From the NCBI RefSeq assembly GCF_028682635.1, contig NZ_JANHLK010000041.1:1-40825 (forward strand): a stretch of 40,825 nt of DNA. Direction: 5' to 3'. This stretch comes from Pseudomonas putida. GTDB taxonomy: Bacteria > Pseudomonadota > Gammaproteobacteria > Pseudomonadales > Pseudomonadaceae. This document shows positions 1 through 8,000 of this stretch, piece by piece. Made by a program: the position numbers and the translations under genes. The notes under the pieces are model-generated. The model was given only the letters and a program-made list of their open reading frames with translations, made no database searches and had not been told where the DNA came from. Every line of letters begins with the position of its first letter. The stretch's first letter is position 1.

Positions 1-28
1 AAAACCGGCTCCTACAGATGTGTGTCGC
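1..28. repeat. Partial REP element at the window edge
   Basis: The first bases contain the REP core CCGGCTCCTACAGATGTGTG, also found at the end of the REP array near 22418-22437 and, in variant form, near 40776-40795. The element is cut by the window start and lies directly 3' of the hydrolase gene that ends at 29. REP palindromes of this type are common between genes in fluorescent pseudomonads. Confidence 0.7.
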
Positions 29-859
29 TTAGCTTCTGACGAAAGCCAGCAAGTCGGCGTTGATGGCATCGGCGTTGGTGGTCGGCATGCCGTGGGGGTA
101 GCCCGGGTAGGTTTTCAGCGTGCCGTTTTGCAACAGCTTGGCTGACAACGGTCCGGAGTCTTCATAAGGCACGATCTGGTCGTCATCGCCATGCATCACC
201 AGCACCGGGATCGTGATCTTCTTCAGATCTTCGGTGAAGTCGGTCTGGGAAAAGGCCACGATCCCGTCGTAATGGGCAATGGCACAGCCCATCATGCCTT
301 GTCGCCACCAGTTCTGGATGTTGCCTTCGGACGGTGTTGCACCCGGGCGGTTATACCCGTAGAAAGGCCCCGCCGGAACGTCACGGTAGAACTGGGCGCG
401 GTTGGCCTTGAGCTGCGCCTGCAAGTCATCGAACACCGACTTGGGCAAGCCGCCCGGATTGCCAGGGGTCTGCACCATCAAGGGTGGCACGGCGCTGATG
501 ATGGCGGCCTTCGACACGCGGTTTTCGCCGTGCCGGGCAATGTAATGGATGACTTCACCACCGCCGGTGGAGTGCCCTACATGGACGGCACCCTGCACGC
601 CAAGATGGTCGACCACGGCCCTGACGTCATCGGCATAGTGATCCATGTCGTGCCCATCCCAGACCTGACTGGAGCGCCCGTGGCCGCGCCGGTCGTGGGC
701 AATCACCCGGTAGCCGTTCGCCAGGAAAAACAGCATCTGGGCATCCCAGTCATCGGCACTCAGTGGCCATCCGTGATGAAACCAGATCACCGGGGCCTCG
801 CGCGGCCCCCAGTCTTTGTAAAAGATCTCGACACCGTCCTGCGTAGTGACATACCCCAT
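29..859 (-). CDS. Alpha/beta hydrolase, non-heme haloperoxidase (chloroperoxidase-like) family
   Basis: This 276-aa protein has the layout of cofactor-free haloperoxidases/esterases. It has an oxyanion-region HHGWP near residues 28-32, the nucleophile elbow GHSTGG with Ser97, a HGDDDQIVP stretch carrying the likely acid around 223-231, and a late PHGMP motif with His256. The family length is about 270-280 aa, so it looks complete. The start at 859 is supported by a GAGGAG ribosome site about 8 nt upstream. There is no signal peptide, so it should be cytoplasmic. The substrate is unknown; in this family the peroxidase activity is usually incidental to esterase or lactonase activity. A decayed copy of its 3' end lies at 22464-22562, also next to a REP element. 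Confidence 0.9.
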   Translation of the reverse strand: MGYVTTQDGVEIFYKDWGPREAPVIWFHHGWPLSADDWDAQMLFFLANGYRVIAHDRRGHGRSSQVWDGHDMDHYADDVRAVVDHLGVQGAVHVGHSTGGGEVIHYIARHGENRVSKAAIISAVPPLMVQTPGNPGGLPKSVFDDLQAQLKANRAQFYRDVPAGPFYGYNRPGATPSEGNIQNWWRQGMMGCAIAHYDGIVAFSQTDFTEDLKKITIPVLVMHGDDDQIVPYEDSGPLSAKLLQNGTLKTYPGYPHGMPTTNADAINADLLAFVRS

Positions 860-1625
860 GTTCGCGTCTCCTCAATGAAAGGTTGCACCGCCTGGCCGCC
901 AAAACACCTGGGAACTGAAGGCAACTTCAAGGTCAATGTTTTTGGCTGGAGTTTGAGAATAGGCGAACCGGGGAAAATCAGCGGATGTTCAAACAATTGA
1001 TCAGGACGACTGACGGGCGGTCGCTCGATGTGCCTGCCATCGAAAACAATGAATTATGCGTTGCCGCCGACATCTATATGCGAGCACTGCACAGAGATAG
1101 GGTTTCACGGAAATGGTCGTTGGGAACCGACAAACCAGGCCGAGTTCACCGTGACCACCATGGCTGGCCATTGCAAATAATCAACGTAATCCGAAACCCG
1201 CTCCCTTTTAAAATGGCATCCAATACCCCGTCCGATGCCGTGTTCGGCCCTATCGCCAGGAGCGACATCTTGCCGTTTCGTTCCAGGACCGCAAACGTGC
1301 TCCTACCCTCGTTCACCTGCCAGCGCGCGGCGGTGGAAGTGCGGTAAATGCTTCAACGCGTATTCGGCGGCCTGGAGCTGCACCTGGCAACGAGTGTCGA
1401 AAAAGCGATGCAGGTCTTCGCAGTTGCCCCCTGCAAGGCTCGTTCATTCCAAATTCTGCTCACCGGTCATTCATTTCCCTATTCCGAGCCAATGCGCTGC
1501 GTGCACGACAACCAAACCAAGCTTATAAAATCAATAGAATCAATGAGTTACCATACCCTAAAATTGCTTTGAATTTTTTCTGACGCCGCCACTCCTTTGT
1601 CTATGAGCGAATGGAGGGGGATCTC
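860..1625. other. Gene-poor stretch, no supported gene
   Basis: About 770 bp with no convincing gene. Short open frames exist on both strands (for example 985-1347 and 1348-1572 on the plus strand) but none has a recognisable motif, and ribosome sites are poor. A minus-strand frame around 1160-1350 reads like protein for about 60 codons but has no good start and uses rare codons, so it may be a worn remnant. The right part (1500-1610) is clearly AT-richer than the surroundings and probably carries the promoter of the gene at 1626. Confidence 0.5.
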
Positions 1626-1877
1626 ATGAATACCGGTCTTTACGTCATTGAATACAAGCTTCATGGGGAGCCAAGGTCATTCATTATCAGGACGAAGATA
1701 AAGAGCAGCGCTGATGCATGGCACTGGGCAAGTTGTGACGCAGGAGTGGCGCCCATACCCAAACCGGGAAGGCCGCCGCTCAAGGTCGTTTCCAAGCCTC
1801 AAGCCGAGAAGTACGGTATCAGTGACGTGACATGGCGTGAGACAGCAACGTTGAGCTGGACGGAGGTTGCAACTTGA
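1626..1877 (+). CDS. Small Pseudomonas hypothetical protein (DUF6555-like)
   Basis: An 83-aa soluble protein beginning MNTGLYVIEY. The start at 1626 is preferred over an in-frame upstream ATG at 1611 because a strong GGAGGGGG ribosome site sits just before it. The protein has no signal peptide or membrane segment. Conserved-looking features are an aromatic-rich AWHWASCDAG around residues 30-40, a PKPGRPPLK turn, and a C-terminal DVTWRETATLSW segment. I recall small proteins like this in many pseudomonads under DUF6555, with no known function; that name is from memory. The 3' half of the same gene is present again, broken, at 15790-15912. Confidence 0.75.
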   Translation: MNTGLYVIEYKLHGEPRSFIIRTKIKSSADAWHWASCDAGVAPIPKPGRPPLKVVSKPQAEKYGISDVTWRETATLSWTEVAT

Positions 1878-1958
1878 TGAGCCGTTTTTTGAGGCCGATA
1901 TTAATGAACTGCCTATTTGTAAATAAACCAGGTGTAAAGAGGTTTAATAAGCGCGCAG

Positions 1959-2156
1959 TCAATTGAGTACCATTTCGATGTCTACGAGGAGTCTTTCACT
2001 ATCGGTACGGGCCCAGTCACGTTGCAATTCAAGCAGGTATTGCAGGGATGTCATCGGACGTGCCCCAAGTTGCACCATGCGCTGAATGGCCATCTCATGA
2101 GCTTCGACCGAGATGTCACCACAAGCGTCAGCGATGAAATACACCTCGAAGATCAA
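1959..2156 (-). pseudogene. 3' remnant of a YcaC/isochorismatase-type cysteine hydrolase
   Basis: The 65-codon frame encodes VYFIADACGDISVEAHEMAI followed by a QRMVQLGARP segment and LQYLLELQRDWAR. This matches the C-terminal third of YcaC-related cysteine hydrolases, where a V-DA-G strand, an EAH-MA-QRM helix and a W/LLELQRDWAR helix follow each other. The catalytic Asp, Lys and Cys of the family lie upstream of this part and are absent, and the frame begins right at the hairpin that follows the lipase gene. I read it as the leftover of a roughly 200-codon gene whose 5' two thirds were deleted. The ending is also changed relative to the family. Confidence 0.6.
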
Positions 2157-2159
2157 TGA

Positions 2160-2183
2160 GAAGCCTGCCGCAAGGCAGGCTTC
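2160..2183 (-). terminator. Hairpin after the lipase gene
   Basis: A perfect 10-bp stem GAAGCCTGCC/GGCAGGCTTC with a 4-nt loop lies 11 nt past the stop codon of the lipase gene. The tract after the stem is only weakly T-rich on the minus strand and is ATTTT on the plus strand, so it may act in both directions. Confidence 0.65.
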
Positions 2184-2194
2184 ATTTTGGAGGC

Positions 2195-3214
2195 TCAGTT
2201 CAAATGCGTTTTGAGCTCCAGTGCTGCCTGACGCACCGCAGCCTTGACCTCGGGAATCGAGCTCAGCGGATTGAGCAAGCCGAAGTCGTGGATCATGCCG
2301 TTATAGCGCACAGAGGTGACCGGCACACCGGCCGCATCCAGGTGGCGGGCGTAACCTTCGCCTTCATCACGCAACACGTCGAACTCGGCTGTTTGCACCA
2401 GGGCTGCCGGCAGCCCTTTGAGCTGTTCGGCGCTGGCGTTGAGCGGTGAGGCGTGGATCTGTGCGCGCTCGGCCGGGTTGATGGTGTAGTTGTCCCAGAA
2501 CCACTGCATCATGCCCTTCGTCAGGAAGTGGCCCTCGGCAAATTGCTGATACGAGCCACTGTCGAACCCGGCGTTGGTCACCGGCCACATCAGTAACTGA
2601 AAGCGCAGGGCCGGGGCTTTCTGTTCCTTGGCCATCAACGCCACGACCGCCGCCATGTTACCGCCGACACTGTTGCCGGCAACCGCCAGCCGCTTACCGT
2701 CGACACCGATGTCCTTGCCATGCTCGGCCACCCAGCGAGTCGCGCCATAGGCCTGGTTGATCGCGGTCGGGAACTGCGCTTCTGGCGACGGCGTGTAATC
2801 GACATACACTGCGACGGCGCCGGAGCCCACCACCAGGTCGCGAATCAGGCGTTGGTGAGTTGGGAAGTCGCCCAAGACCCAGCCACCGCCATGGAAAAAC
2901 ATGAACACTGGCAACTCACCTTTGACCTTGGCCGGGCGGACGATTTTCAGTTTTATGATTTGCTCTCCCACCGAGATAGAGCGGTCGCTGACTTCGACGC
3001 CGGACAGATCAACCTTCACCGATGCCTGTGCTCCGGTTAGAACCGCACGGGCGTCCTTCGGGCTCATTTGCTCCAGCGGTTTTCCGCCACCGGCCGCCAG
3101 GGCTTCAAGAAAGGCCTGGGTGTTGTGTTCGACGCCCGGACTGCCTGCGGCAATGGCATTGTCTATGGAAAGAGCCAGGAGAGAGATGGCCAGGGTTTTC
3201 TGGAGGATGTTCAT
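2195..3214 (-). CDS. Exported alpha/beta hydrolase of the HSL (hormone-sensitive lipase) family
   Basis: A 339-aa lipase/esterase starting MNILQKTLAI, with a signal peptide of about 22 residues ending ...NAIAAG, so it acts in the periplasm or outside. It carries the HSL-family oxyanion motif HGGGW at 108-112, the nucleophile motif GNSVGGN with Ser182, a DVLRDEG segment with the acid residue, and IHDFG with the catalytic His near the C terminus. The open frame continues far upstream in the same phase, but that part is a shadow of the next gene; the start at 3214 follows the signal peptide. It lies 53 bp behind the metallo-hydrolase gene, so the two are probably co-transcribed. Substrate unknown; short-chain esters or acylated compounds are typical. 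Confidence 0.9.
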   Translation of the reverse strand: MNILQKTLAISLLALSIDNAIAAGSPGVEHNTQAFLEALAAGGGKPLEQMSPKDARAVLTGAQASVKVDLSGVEVSDRSISVGEQIIKLKIVRPAKVKGELPVFMFFHGGGWVLGDFPTHQRLIRDLVVGSGAVAVYVDYTPSPEAQFPTAINQAYGATRWVAEHGKDIGVDGKRLAVAGNSVGGNMAAVVALMAKEQKAPALRFQLLMWPVTNAGFDSGSYQQFAEGHFLTKGMMQWFWDNYTINPAERAQIHASPLNASAEQLKGLPAALVQTAEFDVLRDEGEGYARHLDAAGVPVTSVRYNGMIHDFGLLNPLSSIPEVKAAVRQAALELKTHLN

Positions 3215-3267
3215 GGGTAATCCTTTTTGGTTGTTAGAGGTTGAGTCAGACGCGGGCGCCACGGGCG

Positions 3268-4260
3268 TTACTCGATCAGCGGAACGTTGGCCGCTCGTTT
3301 GTACGGCCCGTACTCCAACGGCACCCATTCGAAATGCTTGTCCACGGCGCTGATATGACCGATACCGGGGAACGGCAAGTGCGCGGCCGTCACCCAGGTC
3401 TTGCTCGTGGCAGCGGCGCTGAACACCTGATTGCGACTCTTGATCGCTTGCTGATTGTCGACGTCGAACCCGATCGACACCTCCGGGTGCAGGAATTGCA
3501 CGGCGAGGTTGTGCACCAGGTCCCCCATGAACAGGATGCTTTGCCCCTGGGAGGTAAAGCGGTAAGTGCTGCTGCCCGGCGTGTGTCCGGTCTCCAGTTG
3601 GGCCTCGACCACACCCGGCAACGGCGACTGACCCGGAGAGAAGGTTTTGAAGCGCCCCGCGGCGATGTAAGGTGCGGTGGAGTCCTGCGCGATCTTGAAG
3701 AAGCCTTTGGCCGCTTCCGCAGCTTTGGCCAGCGCCTGCGGGTCCAGCCAGTAATCGGCTTCGGCCTTGGCGGCATACACCGAGGCGTTGGCGAAGATCG
3801 GCTGCTGCTGACCATCCACCAGACCGCAGACATGATCCAGATGCAAGTGCGTAAGCAGGATGGCATCGACCTGCTCCGGCTTGTAGCCGGCGGCTTGCAT
3901 GTTGGCCGAGAGCTGGCCGGCGGTGGCACCGATGCACTGCCCTGCCCCGGTGTCGACCAGAATCAGTTGTTTGCCAGTGTTGATCAGGAAAGCGTTGAAC
4001 GCCGTTTGCACGCCCGGTGTTTCAATTGCGCGACGGGCGAGTAGCGCGCGGATCTGACTCTGGTTCATGCCCTGCAGCAGCTTCGGTGAAAGATCGTTGT
4101 AACCGTCGAACAGCGCCGTCACTTCGTAATCCCCTACCGCCAACCGGTAGTAGCCGGGGACCTGAGTGGCCTGAATCGGCGCCTGAGCCTGTGCGCCAAC
4201 CGAAGTCAGCACGAATGCCAGGCCTAATCCACGCAGTGTGCAAACCAGAGAATGCTTCAT
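3268..4260 (-). CDS. Exported MBL-fold metallo-hydrolase
   Basis: A 330-aa protein with a signal peptide (cleavage probably after AQAQA, about residue 26). The metallo-beta-lactamase signature HLHLDH is at 138-143, followed by the later metal-ligand segments ETGHTPGSS and FMGDLVHN and a C-terminal AAHLPFPG. The layout resembles lactonase-like MBL hydrolases rather than true beta-lactamases. A strong AAAGGTGAGG ribosome site precedes the start. It heads a probable two-gene operon with the HSL-family esterase, so an ester or lactone is a reasonable guess for the pathway. It is divergent from the AraC-type gene at 4463, which is the likely regulator. Confidence 0.9.
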   Translation of the reverse strand: MKHSLVCTLRGLGLAFVLTSVGAQAQAPIQATQVPGYYRLAVGDYEVTALFDGYNDLSPKLLQGMNQSQIRALLARRAIETPGVQTAFNAFLINTGKQLILVDTGAGQCIGATAGQLSANMQAAGYKPEQVDAILLTHLHLDHVCGLVDGQQQPIFANASVYAAKAEADYWLDPQALAKAAEAAKGFFKIAQDSTAPYIAAGRFKTFSPGQSPLPGVVEAQLETGHTPGSSTYRFTSQGQSILFMGDLVHNLAVQFLHPEVSIGFDVDNQQAIKSRNQVFSAAATSKTWVTAAHLPFPGIGHISAVDKHFEWVPLEYGPYKRAANVPLIE

Positions 4261-4392
4261 GCCTCACCTTTGATCGAGTCAGAAAACGGCTGATCACGTC
4301 AGCCGGGTAAACTCGATCATGCACCTGCCCGACACCCTGAAAATTGCAGCGATGTGCTGATTAACGCCTGTGGCAAGGCCCACTTCATAACT

Positions 4393-4410
4393 CTTAAGGT
4401 TTGCTTAAGG
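4393..4410. promoter_or_regulatory. Direct repeat CTTAAGG, possible AraC-type operator
   Basis: Two identical CTTAAGG heptamers start 11 bp apart (4393-4399 and 4404-4410) in the 202-bp gap between the divergent MBL/esterase operon and the AraC-type gene. Direct repeats about one helical turn apart are typical AraC-family half-sites. The link to the neighbouring regulator is inference. Confidence 0.35.
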
Positions 4411-4462
4411 ACTTTAAATGTCGCTGGCGGACAGACTTTCCTGAACGATCAGGAGAGCCACC

Positions 4463-4960
4463 ATGAACCCGCCATCGGTGAATACAAACCATCCATGCCC
4501 TGTTGTACGGCCGTTGGGCGCCCTGTCCGGCTGGCAGGAGCGCCGTGCCAAGGAGCTGATGCTGCGTGACATGGGCAGCTGCGTTCGCATCAGCGCGATT
4601 GCCGAACACTGCAACCTGTCCCGTAGCCATTTTTCCCGAGCATTCAAAAAAGTTACCGGCCACTCGCCGCAGGGCTGGCTGGTGATGATGAAAATCGAAA
4701 AAGCCAAAAGCCTGCTGATCACCTCGATGCCGATCACCGATGTCGTCTATGAATGCGGTTTCGCGGACCACTCGCATTTCACCCGCACCTTCAGCCGCCT
4801 GGAAGGAATGACCCCCAAGGCATGGCGCCGGGCCTTTGTTCCTGCAATGAGCCACCCTCTCCAGACGCCAGTGATTGATCGGGACATACCCAACTGGCGC
4901 ATTCACGAAAGCCTGGTCGAAGGCGTGGGACAGTCGCACGCGCGAGAACTACACGCGTGA
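4463..4960 (+). CDS. AraC-family regulator with DNA-binding domain only
   Basis: A 165-aa protein made almost entirely of an AraC-type double HTH domain. The first helix-turn-helix is around 43-62 (ISAIAEHCNLSRSHFSRAF) and the second around 92-112, ending in ECGFADHSHFTRTFSR, then GMTPKAWRR. There is no N-terminal cupin or sensor domain, which makes it like MarA/SoxS-sized proteins or a constitutively active binder. A GGAG ribosome site precedes the ATG at 4463. It is divergent from the MBL-hydrolase/esterase operon and is followed by a good intrinsic terminator. The likely role is activation of the divergent operon. Confidence 0.9.
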   Translation: MNPPSVNTNHPCPVVRPLGALSGWQERRAKELMLRDMGSCVRISAIAEHCNLSRSHFSRAFKKVTGHSPQGWLVMMKIEKAKSLLITSMPITDVVYECGFADHSHFTRTFSRLEGMTPKAWRRAFVPAMSHPLQTPVIDRDIPNWRIHESLVEGVGQSHARELHA

Positions 4961-4995
4961 AATGATCGAGACCGACAAAACGAACTCCTCCCTTT

Positions 4996-5018
4996 GGCCG
5001 CTCATGCGGCCTTTTTTT
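4996..5018 (+). terminator. Intrinsic terminator of the AraC-type gene
   Basis: A 6-bp GGCCGC/GCGGCC stem with a TCAT loop, followed by seven T residues on the plus strand. The T tract touches the stop codon of the sensor-kinase gene on the other strand, so the two genes converge with no spacer. Confidence 0.85.
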
Positions 5019-8000
5019 CATCCGGCGCTGGCCGGTGCCAGGGGCAAGTTGAAGCAAATTCGCGCACCCTGCTCGCTGTCCTGAACCACCAATGTCCCGC
5101 CATGCGCACCGATCACCGACCTGCAGATGGCCAGGCCCATTCCCATGCCGCTACCTTTGGTGGTGAAGAAGGCATCAAAGATCTGCTCGCGCTGGTGTGC
5201 GTCAATTCCGGGGCCGTTGTCCTGGAAGCAGACCTGGACATGAGCGTCCTTTACCACTGAGCCGATGATGATGCGTCCATTGGGCAACCCTGCTCCGGCG
5301 ATGGCATCCAGCGCATTGGTGATCAGGTTGAACACCACCTGCTGGATCTGCACCTCGTCGACCGACACCGGGCATTGCGCCTCAAGCCGGGTCTCCAGGC
5401 GCACATTGCGGTTCGCCGGGTCGGTGGCGGTCAGGCGCACGACCTCTGCGATCAAGTGATCGATTTGCACCGGTAACCGTTGCAACGGAGCCTGTTTGGC
5501 GAGTGCACGAAGTGCCTGGACTATGTCCGCGGCGCGAGCACTGTCCGAGCGAATGTCTTCCAGCCCCTGAATCGCCTCCTCCAGATCGGGCTGGTCACGC
5601 TTGAGCCAGCGCAGACTGGCCGAGGCGTTGGACACAATGCCCAGCAGCGGCTGGCTGATTTCATGGGCAATCGAAGCAGAAAGCTCGCCCATGACCTTGA
5701 GGTGCGAGCTACGCGCCAGTTCCGCGCGAGAACTGCGCAAGTCCGCCTCCATTTGTGCGTGTAGCCGGTTATCCTCGACCAGCTGTTCATACAGCTTGGC
5801 GGTTTGCAGTGACACCGCGGCCGCAGAGGCGAGAATTTCCAGCATGGTCAGGCGCTGGGCGTTGAACAGCTTGGGGACCAGGCTATTTTCCAGATAGACC
5901 AGGCCGACCAACAGGCCTTGTTTGAGCAACGGCAGGCACAACACCGACCGCACCTGGCGCCGTTGCAGATCGCTGCTGTAGGCCTCGGGACAATCGGCCC
6001 GGGCATCGTCGAGCAGCAGGGTCGTGCGCGTGCGCATCGTGGCGTTGAGCACCGAGGCCGGCGCCATCGCTTCGAGCGGTTGCGCGCAGTCCAGAGTGAC
6101 CCGCACACTGCCGGCTTCGACCGAAGCCGTCGCAGCCAGTTGCAGTTCGGCGCCGCTGACCATCATCAGCACGCCATTGTCGGCACCGGCCTGAATCATC
6201 AAGTGATTCATCAGGGTTTCGACCAGTCGCTCGTGCAGAACCTCCTGCGACAGTGCACGCGCCGCTTCGATCCCCACTTCAAGATCGAGGCGGGCCTGGG
6301 TCATTGGCCGGACCGGTTCGAACGATGGCTGCGCACTCAAAAACGGGTGCAAGGTTTCCAATAGGCGTGCCTTGCTGTTGGCGCCCCAAAGGTCGTAGCA
6401 ATCGCGCGCGACACGCAGGTGGTAATTGGCACCCGACACCAGCCCGTTGGGTAGGCAGATATCGGCCAGCTGTTCATGGGCCAGCGCCTGCTCATGGATG
6501 AAACCTGCCGCCGCTGCAGCGATCTGCGACTGATCGAAACAACGGATAGCGACCAGTTCCTGACCACGCAAACGGGCGATGACTCCCTCGATCAGCAGCA
6601 GTTTGTTGCGGAAGGTTATCGGGTTGAGTTCGACCCAGGGCAGGAAGCGCAGGCGTTGCCGCTCGAGTTTTTCCAGTTTTTCCGTCACCTCGCCCGGCGC
6701 TTGCGCACTACCCAGGGACAGGCTGTAGAACAGGTAGTAATCGGCGAGATTGATATGCGCCGGGATGGACCAGGCGAGCGCGGCGGCTTCTTCGAAACGT
6801 CTTAATGCGTAAGGGATATCGCCAAAATAAAACGCCGACATGCCTGAATACAGCCACGACCAGAACAACGTCGGCTGCGACACACGGGCACGGTCAATGG
6901 GGCCGAAACGGTCATGCTCGATGCCATCCAGTTCGGCCAACGGTCGATGGAGGCGCCCGTCACGCAGATCGGTGGCGAAAGCCTGTTGCGCCAGCAGGAT
7001 ACGCTCGATATCGATGTAATGAAATTGCCGTACCCACGCCAACCCATGCTCCAGTTCGTTCAACACCCCTTGCAAGGGTTCGCCCATGAACAGCAGGTCG
7101 GAACCGATGTGGTTGCAGGCGTAACAGGACATGCCCAGGTCGCCGCCGGCCTGGCCGCACTCGAATGCGGCGAACGCCTTCTGTCGAGCGTACGCCATCG
7201 GTCGGGTCCACGGGCTGACTTGATCGAGCGCCACCAGCGTGCCTGTGCGCCCGGCTTCGTAGCCTTGCTTGTCGGTGATTTCAAGCGCCACTTCGGCGAA
7301 GGCCTGCCCGTCCACATATTCGCCATAACGTTCGGCAATCATCACGCCAAACCAGGCAAAACCGTAACCGCTGCCTGACGTGGTGCCATGCAGCAGTGTG
7401 AGTTCGACCATTTTTGCCAAATGCAGAAAACGGATGTCGTCGTCGACGAAGAACGAAGAAATCAACGTACTGAGCAACTCCATGGCCGCTTCGACTGACG
7501 GGTCATCGGCCTTGGGCAAATGCACCAGATCGGCGATGCGGCGTGCGCCTACATACTCACGAACCTGGGTAAATGCCAGGGTCAAATCGTCCTGCGAGGG
7601 CCTGCGCTGAAGGGGAATATCGAGCAAGGCCAGACCGTTCAGCGCCTCGGTGATCGCCCCCTCGTAATCGGAGTGCAGCGTGCGCAAGGTGGCCCGTAAC
7701 CGGTAGGTCTTCGCGCGGTCGAGCACTGTGGTGGCCTGGGTGAGGCAATCGTCGAGGCGGCGCCGGGCGCCTTCCAGATCGGCCAGGAGCATGTCGCACT
7801 CGGCAGCCAGCCATTGGGTGGCAAACGCCTGCCTGTAGAGGCTCGACCAACCTGTCTGGCCGAGCAGACTCTCGGCCGTGCGAAGATAGCCCACGGCCTG
7901 CTCGACAGCGGCGGTGTCGCGGGCGCGTTCGGCGGCTTCGACCAACAGCTCGACGAACGCCGCCCGGCGATGCGCCTGCAGTTCATCGGCTTCAATGCGC

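Noticed and set aside
1160..1350. Minus-strand frame of about 60 codons that reads like protein
   Set aside because: No credible start, several rare codons and no recognisable family; could be a remnant but cannot be supported.
3215..3937. Upstream extension of the lipase reading frame to a 580-aa protein
   Set aside because: The extension overlaps the MBL-hydrolase gene in another phase and has shadow-like composition; a signal peptide and family start lie at 3214.
5018..5018. Terminator at 4996-5018 considered as the end of the kinase transcript too
   Set aside because: On the minus strand the stem is followed by CAAAGGG, not a T tract, so it serves only the AraC-type gene.
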